64,000 bases of DNA from Sphaerisporangium album (GCF_003323745.1 NZ_QOIL01000013.1:42784-106783), one strand, 5' to 3'; counted from the stretch's first letter, positions 28,827-37,550 are shown. Notes: generated by a model from the sequence alone, not told the origin. Translations and numbers: made by a program.

Positions 28827-30424
28827 GCGCGCCGACCCTGACCGGGACGACCGGCGACGCGCACCGCCGCGCGGGCGTGACGATCGACGCCGCGGGACGC
28901 CGCGGGCGGACGGAGTGGGCGGAGTGGGCGCGGGCCGTCGCCCCGCTCAGGTACTCCGTCGTCCTCGACGGCCCGGACGACCCGGCCCGCGCCGCGGTGC
29001 TGCTCGCCCAGGCCGGCCTCGGCGAGGAGCACGCCGTGTACGAACACGCCGGAGTCTGGTACTTCGCCGCGGGCTCCGCCGTCTCGCTCACCGCCGGCGC
29101 GGCCGAGATCACCGCGCGTGCCGGCGGGCGCACCTGGACCGTGGCCGCCGACGGCCGGCCCCTGGACAAGGTGGCCGAAGCGCTCGCGGCGCTCCGCGAC
29201 ACGGGCGCGTCGGACCGGCACGTGTACGGCTGGGCCGCCTTCGAACTCGCCCACCTCCTGCACGGCGATCCGGACGCCGCGGGAGGCGAACCGCTCCTGT
29301 ACGTCATGGCGCCGTGCGCGGAGGTAGCCCTCAGCCGGGGGAAGGCCGAGCTACGCGCGGTCGACGACGTGTGGACCAGGAGGATCGCCGCCCTGCTGCG
29401 TGACGCCGCCACCCCGGGCCCGGGAGCGCGCACCGTCATTCGGGCGGACGCCCGGGCCGAGGCCGCGGCGGACACTGGGACCGAAGCCGCGGCGGACGTT
29501 GGGGCCGGTGCTCCGGCGGGCGGCCGGGCGGGTGCCCCGGTGAGCGCTCGGGCCGGTATGCCGGCGGGGGCTCCGGCCGGGCGGGACGCGGGACGCCTCA
29601 TCGCGGTGGACGGATCCGCGTACCGGCGGGCGGTCGCCCACGGCATCGCCGACATCCAGGCGGGCCTGCTCGACAAGGCCGTCCTGTCCCGTACCGTCCC
29701 GCTCCCCGAGGGGACCCGGGTCGACTTCGCCGCCTCCTACCTCGCGGGACGCCGCGCCAACACCCCCGCGCGCTCCTTCCTCCTGGACCTCGGTGGCCGG
29801 CGGGCCGCCGGCTTCAGCCCGGAGACCGTCGTGGAGGTGGACGCGAGCGGCCGGGTCTCCACTCAGCCGCTCGCGGGCACCCGCGCGCTCGGACCCGACC
29901 CCGCCGAGAACGCCCGCCTGTGCGAAGAACTCCTGGCCGATCCGAAGGAGGTCCACGAGCACGCGATCTCGGTACGGCTCGCCTGCGAGGAGATGGAAGC
30001 CGTCTGCCGCCCCGGCTCTGTGGTGATCGAGGAGTTCATGGCGGTCAGGGCCCGGGGGTCGGTGCAGCACCTGGCGTCCCGGGTCGCCGGACGGTTGCGC
30101 GACGGGCTGGGCCCGTGGTCGGCGTTCGCGGCGCTCTTCCCGGCCGTCACCGCCACCGGTGTGCCGAAGGCCGCCGCCCTCGCCGCCCTGAGCCGCCACG
30201 AGCCCGGACCTCGCGGGCTCTACGGGGGAGCGGTGTTCCGGGCCGGGACCGACGGCTCCCTGGACGCGGCGCTGGTCCTGCGAACGCTGTTCGGACACGA
30301 GGGCCGTACCTGGCTCCGCGCCGGGGCCGGGGTCATGGGGCAGTCCACTCCGGAGCGCGAGTACGAGGAGACGTGCGAGAAGCTCCGCAGCGTCCTCCCG
30401 CACCTGCGGTTTCACGGCGAGTGA
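28823..30424 (+). CDS. Salicylate synthase (MbtI/Irp9/YbtS family)
   Basis: This chorismate-utilizing enzyme makes salicylate through isochorismate and loss of pyruvate, supplying the starter acid for the ligase. It has 533 residues. The catalytic core shows IQAGLLDKAVLSR (general-base Lys285), SVQHLASRVAGRL, GVPKAAAL, RGLYGGAV and RAGAGVMGQSTPEREYEET, the magnesium-binding end. The enzyme is about 80 residues longer than typical family members. Much of the excess is an Ala/Gly low-complexity stretch (about 210-258) between the N-terminal part and the core, apparently grown by imperfect repeats of A-G-A-P. It is the last gene of the operon, joined by ATGA to the ABC gene. Confidence 0.93.
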   Translation: MSAPTLTGTTGDAHRRAGVTIDAAGRRGRTEWAEWARAVAPLRYSVVLDGPDDPARAAVLLAQAGLGEEHAVYEHAGVWYFAAGSAVSLTAGAAEITARAGGRTWTVAADGRPLDKVAEALAALRDTGASDRHVYGWAAFELAHLLHGDPDAAGGEPLLYVMAPCAEVALSRGKAELRAVDDVWTRRIAALLRDAATPGPGARTVIRADARAEAAADTGTEAAADVGAGAPAGGRAGAPVSARAGMPAGAPAGRDAGRLIAVDGSAYRRAVAHGIADIQAGLLDKAVLSRTVPLPEGTRVDFAASYLAGRRANTPARSFLLDLGGRRAAGFSPETVVEVDASGRVSTQPLAGTRALGPDPAENARLCEELLADPKEVHEHAISVRLACEEMEAVCRPGSVVIEEFMAVRARGSVQHLASRVAGRLRDGLGPWSAFAALFPAVTATGVPKAAALAALSRHEPGPRGLYGGAVFRAGTDGSLDAALVLRTLFGHEGRTWLRAGAGVMGQSTPEREYEETCEKLRSVLPHLRFHGE

Positions 30425-30614
30425 GGCGACTGCTCACAGTGGCCGTCCTGCCGTGCAAATGGTCGACCGGTGACCATGCTGTGAGACGTGCGGCGAAGAG
30501 CCGGTGCGCGCAGCGAGCGGAACGCCACTCGACCTGCGAACTCCCGTGATATCCGGGCGTCTCCCGATGCCGGGGGGCGCCCTCCACAGGGGCGGCGCAT
30601 GAGGTTCCCGGTTT

Positions 30615-30628
30615 CCGAAATGTTTCGG
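30615..30628. promoter_or_regulatory. Xylanase operator 1 (CCGAAA-TG-TTTCGG)
   Basis: CCGAAATGTTTCGG is an inverted repeat with a two-base centre, about 100 bp before the GH10 start. It is the same half site as operator 2. Streptomyces xylanase promoters are known for CGAAA-n-TTTCG palindromes that mediate substrate control. Confidence 0.65.
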
Positions 30629-30690
30629 GATTGCAACATGGGCCTTTTCCGTGATTGCACGCTTGGCTACCATCATGTTTCGCAATTGAA

Positions 30691-30703
30691 CCGAAAATTT
30701 CGG
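30691..30703. promoter_or_regulatory. Xylanase operator 2 (CCGAAA-A-TTTCGG)
   Basis: CCGAAAATTTCGG is a perfect inverted repeat with a one-base centre, 22 bp before the xylanase ATG. It fits the known CGAAA-n-TTTCG element of Streptomyces xylanase promoters exactly. Its closeness to the start suits a repressor site. The regulator is not identified. Confidence 0.75.
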
Positions 30704-30725
30704 GGGCGAAGACCGAGGGAGCTCA

Positions 30726-31913
30726 ATGAGACGTTTCTTAGCCATCGGCGCCGCCGTGGTCACGCTGGCCGGCGCGCTGACCGCCGTGCCGGTTCTCGCG
30801 GCCCAGCGGCACCCCACGGTGGCCGAGCAGAGCCTGCGCGCGCTCGCCGCCCGCCACGACCTCGCCATCGGCACCGCGATCGACATGGAAGCGCTGCACG
30901 ACGCGGCCGATCCGCAGTACCGGGCACTCGCCGCGTCGCAGTTCTCCACCGTCACCGCCGAGAACGTCATGAAGTGGGAGGCTCTGGAACCCACCCGGGG
31001 TGTGTACAACTGGGGTCCCGCGGACGAGCTCGTCGACTTCGCCCGCAGGAACGGCCAGCGGGTCCGCGGTCACGTGCTGGTCTGGCAGAACCAGCTGCCC
31101 GCCTGGCTCACCCAGGGCGTCAACGACGGGACGATCAGCGACGCGCGGCTGCGCGACATCCTGCGCGACCACATCACCGCCGTCGTCAAGCACTTCAAGG
31201 GCAAGATCTGGCAGTGGGACGTCGTCAACGAGGCGGCCAGCGACCCGTGGGACAGCCCGTCGTCGATCCACCTGAAGGGCTTCTGGGCCCAGCACCTCGG
31301 CCCCGGCTACATCGCCGACGCCTTCCGCTGGGCCCGCGCCGCCGACCCCGGGGCCCTGCTGTTCTACAACGACTACAACATCGAGGCGTTCGGGGACCGC
31401 GGCCCTTCCGACAAGACCTGGTACGTCTACACCATGGCCAGGCAACTGCGCGCGAGCGGTGTCCCCATCGACGGCGTGGGCAGCCAGGGGCATCTCGGCA
31501 CGCAGTACGCCGACTACGACGCCTTCCAGGTGGGCGAGGTGCTCGACGCCTTCTCCGGCCTCGGGCTCGCCACGGCGTTCACCGAGGTGGACGTGCGCAG
31601 CCAGATGACCGCGGGCGTGCGCGCGGGCGACCCGGCCGAGATCAACCCCCGCCTCCAGGCGTCGGCGTCGAACTACAGCGTGCTCCTGCAGGCGTGCCTG
31701 GCCGACCGGCACTGCCTCAGCTTCACGGTGTGGGGATTCACAGACAAGCACTCCTGGGTGCCCGGCTGGTTCAGCGACCCCCCGGAGGGCCTGGCCACCC
31801 TGTACGACGAGTCCTACCGGCCGAAGCGCGCCTACAACGTGGTCAAGGCCGACCTGGCGTACGCCGGCCCGCCCTACGTGCTGCCGAGGATCCCGCAGAA
31901 GCCCAGGCGATGA
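30726..31913 (+). CDS. Secreted endo-1,4-beta-xylanase, glycoside hydrolase family 10
   Basis: It cuts the xylan backbone outside the cell. The 395-residue protein starts at ATG 30726 behind GAGGGAG. It has a signal peptide (RRF, a hydrophobic core, cleavage near VLA-AQ at 25-26) and one GH10 barrel. The acid/base is Glu169 in WDVVNEA and the nucleophile is Glu287 in FTEVDVR; the family segments TAENVMKWEALEP and RGHVLVWQNQLP are present. There is no carbohydrate-binding module. Codon 5 is TTA (30738-30740), the rare leucine codon read by the bldA tRNA in streptomycetes, so translation may be tied to development. Two palindromic operators precede it and a strong hairpin follows. Confidence 0.95.
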   Translation: MRRFLAIGAAVVTLAGALTAVPVLAAQRHPTVAEQSLRALAARHDLAIGTAIDMEALHDAADPQYRALAASQFSTVTAENVMKWEALEPTRGVYNWGPADELVDFARRNGQRVRGHVLVWQNQLPAWLTQGVNDGTISDARLRDILRDHITAVVKHFKGKIWQWDVVNEAASDPWDSPSSIHLKGFWAQHLGPGYIADAFRWARAADPGALLFYNDYNIEAFGDRGPSDKTWYVYTMARQLRASGVPIDGVGSQGHLGTQYADYDAFQVGEVLDAFSGLGLATAFTEVDVRSQMTAGVRAGDPAEINPRLQASASNYSVLLQACLADRHCLSFTVWGFTDKHSWVPGWFSDPPEGLATLYDESYRPKRAYNVVKADLAYAGPPYVLPRIPQKPRR

Positions 31914-31920
31914 GCGGCGT

Positions 31921-31951
31921 CGCGGGGCGTCCTCGGCCCGGACGCCCCGCG
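31921..31951 (+). terminator. Strong hairpin after the xylanase gene
   Basis: CGCGGGGCGTCC (31921-31932) pairs perfectly with GGACGCCCCGCG (31940-31951) around a seven-base loop, eight bases after the xylanase stop. There is no U tract, which is normal for actinomycetes. It can serve both strands because the next gene converges on it. Confidence 0.75.
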
Positions 31952-31996
31952 GCGGGCACCATCTCAGAGGGCGGGCCGGGGCCGCGTGGCGCCGGC

Positions 31997-32392
31997 CCGC
32001 CGTTCGGCTCAGCTTCCGTAGACCTCGAAGGTGAACAGGGAGTACCCGTACGCCGTGGCGCGGGTGGTGCCGTAGATGCGGACGTAGCGGGTGGAGGCGT
32101 TCAGGCCGGTGTTGTCGTCCTCGCCTCCGTTGCCGCCGGTGATGGACCGGGCGGTGGTCCAGGTGGTGCCGTTGGGGGAGGTCTGGATCTGGTAGGCGGA
32201 TCCGTAGGCGGCTTCCCAGACCAGGCGTACGCGGTTGATGGTGTAGGTGGCGCCGAGGTCGACCTGGATCCACTGCGGGTCGGAGAACGCGCTGGACCAG
32301 CGGGTGGTGGTGGAGGCGTCGACCGCGGCCGAGGCGGGGTAGGCGGCCGATTCGACGCTGGACGCCGTCGCCGGCTTGTTCAGCGCGAGGTT
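31997..32392. repeat. 396-bp perfect direct repeat, copy 1
   Basis: This stretch is identical base for base, as far as I can compare by eye, to 33830-34225 (offset 1833 bp). It encodes the last F5/8 type C domain plus the stop codon and 12 bp beyond it. Homology ends sharply on both sides. Confidence 0.92.
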
Positions 32393-33712
32393 GGTCGCCG
32401 GCTGCGTGCCCCCGGACTCCTTGACGCGGATGTTGCGGAACGCCACCTGGTCGGCGGCCCCGTGGTTCTGGATGCCGATGTACCCGTCGAGGTTGCGGTT
32501 CGGGTCGGTGTTGGTGAAGTCGTTGACCAGCGAGCCGTTGAGGTACACGCGGATGCGCTGGCCCTCGACGAGGATCTCGTAGGTGTTCCACTCCCCGGGC
32601 GGGTTCAGCGCGGCGTCGCGCGCCGCGAGGTCGGCCGACTTGAAGCCGTAGATCGAGCCCGTGGTGCGGTCCGCCGTGTCGGTGGCGTCGATCTGGATCT
32701 CGTAGCCCTGGTTGACCGCGACGTTCGGGTCGTTGCCCGGGTTGGGGAAGCCGACGAAGATGCCGGAGTTGCTGTCCCCGGTGAGCTTCCAGTCCGCCTT
32801 CAGCGAGTACGAGGTGTACTGCTTGGCGTTGTACCAGAACAGGCCCATGCCGCCGACGGAGGACAGCGTGGCGTCGGAGTTGGTGAAGCTGCCCGGCCCG
32901 GACTGCGCCCAGCCGGTCGTGGAGCCGTTGTAGAGCGTGGTGTACCCGGTCTCGGGCCGGCAGTCGGCCTGGGCGCGCTTCGCCGCGTACCGGATGCCGC
33001 CGAGCAGCTGGCTGCGGAAGCCCGCCTCCGTGAAGGACGCCTGGGTGTGGCCGAAGCCGGTGTAGAACGACCGCCCGCCGTCGACGGTCTTGCACCAGGT
33101 GATCGGGTGGTCGGCGCCCATCGAGCCGCCGGAGTAGGAGGACTCGTCGAGCGTCGCGAGGACGCGGGCCGTGCCGCGCGGGTTCGTCCGGTAGTTGTAC
33201 AGCTCGTCGGTGCGGGTCCAGGTCTGCGGCAGGTGCGCGGTCGCCGGGTGGGCCCGGTTCTCGGTCTTCGAGTTGACCTGCTGGATCGCCGGGTGGCTGG
33301 CGAACCACGCCCCGGCGAGCTGGCCGTAGAACGGCCAGTCGTACTCGGTGTCCGCGGCGGCGTGGACGCCCACGTAGCCGCCACCACCGCGGATGTAGGA
33401 CTCGAACGCGGTCTGCTGGGTGGGGTTCAGCACGTCGCCGGTGGTGCTGAGGAAGACGACGGCCTCGTACTGCGCGAGGTTGGCCGTGGTGAACGCGTTC
33501 GCGTCCTCGGTGGCGGTGACGGTGAAGCTGCCCGCCGCGCCGAGGTCGCGGATGGCCTGGATGCCGTTCGGGATGGAATCGTGCCGGAATCCGGCGGTCT
33601 TGGAGAACACGAGGACGTCGTACGGCGCGTCGGCGGCTTCGGCCGCAGTCGGGAAGAACGTGCAGGCGGCGAGCGCGATGGCGGCGCCCACGCCTGCGAG
33701 AAGTCTGCGCAT
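32009..33712 (-). CDS. Secreted ThuA / DUF1080 / F5-8 type C multidomain protein
   Basis: This is a 567-residue secreted protein. ATG 33712 is chosen for its Shine-Dalgarno GGAGGAT and because the signal peptide (MRRLLAGVGAAIALAACTFF) starts there; the longer frame adds 19 residues that fit nothing. Residues about 35-265 are a ThuA-like (trehalose-utilization type) glutamine-amidotransferase-fold domain (DVLVFSKTAGFRHDSI, GGGGYVGVHAAADTE). Residues about 270-445 are DUF1080, the 3-keto-disaccharide hydrolase/concanavalin-like fold (YNGSTTGWAQSG, EWNTYEILVEGQ). Residues about 450-567 are an F5/8 type C (discoidin, CBM32-like) sugar-binding domain. This layout is common in actinomycete and planctomycete secreted proteins beside sugar dehydrogenases. 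Exact reaction unknown. Confidence 0.88.
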   Translation of the reverse strand: MRRLLAGVGAAIALAACTFFPTAAEAADAPYDVLVFSKTAGFRHDSIPNGIQAIRDLGAAGSFTVTATEDANAFTTANLAQYEAVVFLSTTGDVLNPTQQTAFESYIRGGGGYVGVHAAADTEYDWPFYGQLAGAWFASHPAIQQVNSKTENRAHPATAHLPQTWTRTDELYNYRTNPRGTARVLATLDESSYSGGSMGADHPITWCKTVDGGRSFYTGFGHTQASFTEAGFRSQLLGGIRYAAKRAQADCRPETGYTTLYNGSTTGWAQSGPGSFTNSDATLSSVGGMGLFWYNAKQYTSYSLKADWKLTGDSNSGIFVGFPNPGNDPNVAVNQGYEIQIDATDTADRTTGSIYGFKSADLAARDAALNPPGEWNTYEILVEGQRIRVYLNGSLVNDFTNTDPNRNLDGYIGIQNHGAADQVAFRNIRVKESGGTQPATNLALNKPATASSVESAAYPASAAVDASTTTRWSSAFSDPQWIQVDLGATYTINRVRLVWEAAYGSAYQIQTSPNGTTWTTARSITGGNGGEDDNTGLNASTRYVRIYGTTRATAYGYSLFTFEVYGS

Positions 33713-33829
33713 GGATCCTCCGGTCGTGGCGGGCACTGGGGGGTGGGAGGCACGGCGGGTGAGGGGCACGGCGAGGGGGAGGGGCGCCCGTGCGCGGCAC
33801 GGGCGCCCGACCTCATCGGTGCTTCGGGT

Positions 33830-34225
33830 CCGCCGTTCGGCTCAGCTTCCGTAGACCTCGAAGGTGAACAGGGAGTACCCGTACGCCGTGGCGCGGGTGG
33901 TGCCGTAGATGCGGACGTAGCGGGTGGAGGCGTTCAGGCCGGTGTTGTCGTCCTCGCCTCCGTTGCCGCCGGTGATGGACCGGGCGGTGGTCCAGGTGGT
34001 GCCGTTGGGGGAGGTCTGGATCTGGTAGGCGGATCCGTAGGCGGCTTCCCAGACCAGGCGTACGCGGTTGATGGTGTAGGTGGCGCCGAGGTCGACCTGG
34101 ATCCACTGCGGGTCGGAGAACGCGCTGGACCAGCGGGTGGTGGTGGAGGCGTCGACCGCGGCCGAGGCGGGGTAGGCGGCCGATTCGACGCTGGACGCCG
34201 TCGCCGGCTTGTTCAGCGCGAGGTT
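33830..34225. repeat. 396-bp perfect direct repeat, copy 2
   Basis: This is the second copy of the repeat at 31997-32392, in the same orientation, forming the 3' end of the glucose/sorbosone dehydrogenase-type gene. Complete identity, including synonymous sites, points to recent duplication or gene conversion. Confidence 0.92.
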
Positions 34226-36667
34226 CGTCCCCGTGGGGGGCGGCCCCGTGCCGCTGGTGAACGAGAACGAGTCGAGGTCGAACAGCGAGCCCGCGCCGCC
34301 GGTGAAGACCAGGTACAGGGCCTGGGTCCCGGACGGCGGCGTCACGGTGCCGGTGACGTTGGCCCAGGTCTCCCAGCCGCCGGTCGGCGCGACCGTGGCC
34401 GTGCCGATGACCGTCCCGGTCGCCGAACCGGCCCGCAGGGTGAGCGTGCCGCCGGCGCCGGCCGACGCGACCCGCGCCGTGAACGAGGTGACCCCGCTCA
34501 GGTTGTACGGCGTGAACGAGATCCAGTCCCCGTTCTCGATGTACCCGACCGCGTTGCCGCCGTTGGCCGTCGGCTTGGCGACGACCGTCACACCCTGCTG
34601 GGCGCTGTAGTGCTCGGCCTGGCGGGTCCGCGGCTGCAGGACGGCCTGCGGCGCGTGGACGGCCGTGGTCGAGCCGACGGGGGTGTACTCGGCGTCGAAG
34701 ACGCCGAAGATGTTCGCGGCGGAGTCGTGCTCACCGTCCACGGTGGTCTGGATGGTGCCCGAGCACCCGGTCGCGCTGGTGATCGGGTGACCGTGGCTGT
34801 CGTGGCCGAGAATGTAGGTGATCTTCACCCGGTTGCAGTCGACGGTCCCCGCGTTCGGGTCGTTGACGGTGATCTGGAACGGGATCGCGTCGCCGAAGCT
34901 GAACACCCGCCCGTTGACCGGCAGGTTGAGCGTGACCGTCGGCTTGCCGATGTCGATCGTGACGCTCGCCGTGGCGCTGCGGCCGGTGTTGTCGCTCACC
35001 GTCAGCGTCGCCGTGTACGTTCCGTTGGCCGTGTAGGTGAACGTCGGGTTGGCCGCGGTCGAGTCGGTGCTGCCGTTGGTCTGGAAGTCCCAGGCGTAGG
35101 TGATCGGGTCGCCGTCCGGGTCGGTGGTGCCGGCCGAGCTGAACTGCACGGTGAGCGGCGCGTTCCCGGACGTCGGGTTGGCGGCGGCCACCGCGATCGG
35201 CGCCCGGCCGGTGCCCGTGCTGTACTCGATCCTGTAGAGGGCCGAGTTGGCGTCGCCGCCGAACCAGCCGGTGCCGTAGTCGAGCACGTACAACGCGCCG
35301 TCCGGCCCGAACTCCAGGTCCATCACCTGGGTGCCGGTGTAGGCGGGGAAGGCCTCGATCGTGCCCACCGCGCCGCCGGCGCCCAGGGTGACCGCCTTGA
35401 TCCACCGGCGGCCGAACTCGCCGATGAACACCTTGCCGCTCATCGACGCCGGGAACTTCACGTCCGAGTTGAGCGCGGCGTCGTAGTTGTAGACCGGGCC
35501 GCCCATCGGGGACAGGCTGCCGCAGCACAGCTCCTGCCGGTCCTGGCCGCCGCCGTAGCCCAGCCAGGCGGCGCGCGAGGCCGGGAGCTGGGTGATGCCG
35601 GTGTTGTTGGGCGAGTTGTTCACCGGACCGCCGGCGCAGTTGAACGACGCGCCGGAGGGGCCGTTCGGGAACGTGAAGTCGACGTACGGCGCGTTGTAGT
35701 TCGAGCAGTACGGCCAGCCGTAGAAGCCGGGCTGGGTGATGCGCTCGAACGAGACCGTGCCGGCCGGGCCGCGGGTCGCGCTCGCGGTGCCCGCGTCGGG
35801 ACCGTAGTCACCGAGGTAGACGGTGCCGGTGGCCCTGTCCACGCTCATGCGGAACGGGTTGCGGAAGCCCATCGCGTAGATCTCGGGCTTGGTGTTCGCG
35901 GTGCCGGGCGGGAACATGTTGCCCGCCGGGATGGTGTAGCCGCCGTTCGCGCCCGGCTTGATCCGCAGGACCTTGCCCCGCAGGTCGTTGCTGTTGCCGG
36001 CGGTGCGCTGCGCGTCGTAGGCGGGGTTGCGGTCGGCACGCTCGTCGATCGGCGTGTAGCCGCTGGACTCGAACGGGTTGGTGTCGTCGCCGGTGGACAG
36101 GTAGAGGTTGCCCGCCGCGTCGAAGTCCATGTCGCCGCCCACGTGGCAGCACATGCCGCGGCTGGTGGGCACGTCCAGGATGGTGACCGCCGAGGCCGCG
36201 TTGAGGGTGTAGTCGGCGTTGACCGTGTACCGGGCCAGCCGGTTCACGCCGTTGAACGGGGCGAACTGGGCCGGCGTCCCGTTGGCCGGCGCGTCGCCGC
36301 CCGGGGTGGACAGCGGCGGCGCGAAGTAGACGTACACCCAGCGGTTCGTCGCGAAGTTCGGGTCGGCCTTGATGCTCTGCAGGCCCTCCTCGTCGTGCGT
36401 GTACACCGGGATGGTGAGGGCCACCTTGGTGTTGCCGAGCACGTCGGTGTAGCGGATCGTGCCGTCGCGCGACGTGTGCAGGACGCCCCGGTTGGGCAGG
36501 ACGGTCAGGCCCATCGGCTCACCGGTCTCCGCCACCCCCTTGGCGAGCGTCACCTGGGTGTAGCCGGGCGCCGCGAGCGCCGCGGCGTCCCGTGCGGCCT
36601 GGGCGGGAGGGCCCAGGCTGAGGGCGGCCGTGAGCACGGCGGCCCATGAGACGAGCTTTCGTAACAT
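33842..36667 (-). CDS. Secreted glucose/sorbosone dehydrogenase-type protein with PKD, CBM6 and F5-8 type C domains
   Basis: This is a 941-residue secreted protein. ATG 36667 starts a clear signal peptide (MLRKLVSWAAVLTAALSLG, cleavage near AQA-AR); a GTG at 36721 would bury it. Residues about 30-480 form a GSDH-type six-bladed propeller that uses PQQ in known members (GEPMGLTVLPNRGVL, GGDMDFDAAGNLYLSTGDD, YAMGFRNPFRMSVD, DLEFGPDGALYVLDYG). A PKD domain follows (about 490-575), then an Ig-like segment, a CBM6 (about 690-800, QAEHYSAQQGV, IENGDWISF) and the F5/8 type C domain shared with its neighbour. It probably oxidizes sugars bound at polysaccharide surfaces. A candidate promoter lies at 36774-36802. 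Confidence 0.9.
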   Translation of the reverse strand: MLRKLVSWAAVLTAALSLGPPAQAARDAAALAAPGYTQVTLAKGVAETGEPMGLTVLPNRGVLHTSRDGTIRYTDVLGNTKVALTIPVYTHDEEGLQSIKADPNFATNRWVYVYFAPPLSTPGGDAPANGTPAQFAPFNGVNRLARYTVNADYTLNAASAVTILDVPTSRGMCCHVGGDMDFDAAGNLYLSTGDDTNPFESSGYTPIDERADRNPAYDAQRTAGNSNDLRGKVLRIKPGANGGYTIPAGNMFPPGTANTKPEIYAMGFRNPFRMSVDRATGTVYLGDYGPDAGTASATRGPAGTVSFERITQPGFYGWPYCSNYNAPYVDFTFPNGPSGASFNCAGGPVNNSPNNTGITQLPASRAAWLGYGGGQDRQELCCGSLSPMGGPVYNYDAALNSDVKFPASMSGKVFIGEFGRRWIKAVTLGAGGAVGTIEAFPAYTGTQVMDLEFGPDGALYVLDYGTGWFGGDANSALYRIEYSTGTGRAPIAVAAANPTSGNAPLTVQFSSAGTTDPDGDPITYAWDFQTNGSTDSTAANPTFTYTANGTYTATLTVSDNTGRSATASVTIDIGKPTVTLNLPVNGRVFSFGDAIPFQITVNDPNAGTVDCNRVKITYILGHDSHGHPITSATGCSGTIQTTVDGEHDSAANIFGVFDAEYTPVGSTTAVHAPQAVLQPRTRQAEHYSAQQGVTVVAKPTANGGNAVGYIENGDWISFTPYNLSGVTSFTARVASAGAGGTLTLRAGSATGTVIGTATVAPTGGWETWANVTGTVTPPSGTQALYLVFTGGAGSLFDLDSFSFTSGTGPPPTGTNLALNKPATASSVESAAYPASAAVDASTTTRWSSAFSDPQWIQVDLGATYTINRVRLVWEAAYGSAYQIQTSPNGTTWTTARSITGGNGGEDDNTGLNASTRYVRIYGTTRATAYGYSLFTFEVYGS

Positions 36668-36773
36668 GATCGGTGGTCTCGCTTCCTGTCGCAGGAGTCC
36701 AGACAGGCGTGCGCCGATCACGCCAACGACGCCGCGAGGTGTGGGATCCGTCAGCGACGTCGTTCGGACAAAC

Positions 36774-36802
36774 TGTGTACCGCCGGAGGTGAAAGAGTCA
36801 AC
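36774..36802 (-). promoter_or_regulatory. Sigma70-type promoter for the GSDH gene
   Basis: On the minus strand TTGACT (36802-36797) and TACACA (36779-36774) are separated by 17 bp. The -10 element is 106 bp before the chosen start codon. Confidence 0.5.
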
Positions 36803-37430
36803 AGGTCTATGTCAGGGGTTGTGAGTCATCTTCTGGTGCGGTGATGCGAATACGGAGTGAGCCGGGGTCGCGGAACCCCGGGTGATCGGTACGGCACGCG
36901 TGCCTGTCCCGGCCGCCGCCACACGGTGCCTGGTCCTATGGACGAGGTGGTTCGCTCCCGGCCGTTCCGGCTCTGCGGCCGCGCGCACGCGCGGCGGTTC
37001 GAGCCGGCAGCCCAGTTCGGCCTCGGAAAGCGACTCCTCGTCGCGCAGGAGACGAAGAGTGCGGTGCTGCGGTCGCGAATCGCTGCACCTCCTGAACTTT
37101 CGCCAACTTTACGGCTTGTTCTGCTGCGAGCCTAGAATGTTACGTACATACTGTCTAGATGTTACGGTCGGTTCCACGCGGCTTTTGTCATTATGAGACG
37201 AAAGTCTGGCTTCGCCAGTCGAAACTCGCATCACCGGGCACAGAGAAGCGCCGGGCCGCGGGAACGTTTCCCCGGACCCTCCGCCTGGATCCGGGCGTGG
37301 AGCGGCCGAGGCCCGCGTGCGCCGCCCGACCGGCCGATGCCGGGCGTACCGGCTCCCGAGGCGGGCCCGCGACGACGGCCGGGCCGGCCGGCCGAGGCGC
37401 AGGGGTCGGAGTCGCGAGCACTTCTGCGAC

Positions 37431-37450
37431 TTTTGATTATTTCAACAAAA
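37431..37450. promoter_or_regulatory. AT-rich inverted repeat, possible ROK operator
   Basis: TTTTG-attatttcaa-CAAAA is an AT-rich dyad in very GC-rich DNA, about 100 bp before the ROK regulator. ROK repressors usually bind AT-rich dyads near their own gene. No regulator binding can be proven from sequence. Confidence 0.45.
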
Positions 37451-37550
37451 TCAGCGAGGGAGCCACCGAAAGCCCTTCCCGGAATGGGCGAAAGGACGGT
37501 ACGTTCCACCCGAACGCCTACACCGAGCGCGCCAACTCGAGGAGTGGTAG

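Larger units (their letters stand above)
30425..30725. other. Intergenic region between the metallophore operon and the xylanase gene
   Basis: I see no gene here. A short hairpin ATGGTC-gaccggt-GACCAT (30459-30477) lies 35 bp after the salicylate synthase stop and is a weak terminator candidate. The right half drops in GC and carries the two xylanase operators. GATTGCA occurs twice in direct repeat between them (30628-30634 and 30653-30659). Confidence 0.5.
36668..37550. other. 883-bp regulatory region between divergent GSDH and ROK genes
   Basis: I find no convincing gene; short frames here lack codon bias and ribosome sites. GC is lower than in the flanks, most clearly at 37070-37200 and 37425-37455. 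It holds the GSDH promoter (36774-36802) and an AT-rich inverted repeat (37431-37450) before the ROK gene. ATGTTACG occurs twice (37137-37144 and 37158-37165). Confidence 0.5.

Noticed and set aside
30738..33800. Minus-strand 1020-codon frame over the ThuA gene and xylanase
   Set aside because: It is out of frame with ThuA/DUF1080 and antisense to the xylanase; no homology pattern.
30488..36649. 6-kb open frame on the plus strand across the xylanase and secreted-protein genes
   Set aside because: Only a GC-rich antisense or frame-shadow; its protein is Val/Gly/Arg repeats without domains. The real genes have signal peptides and recognisable domains.
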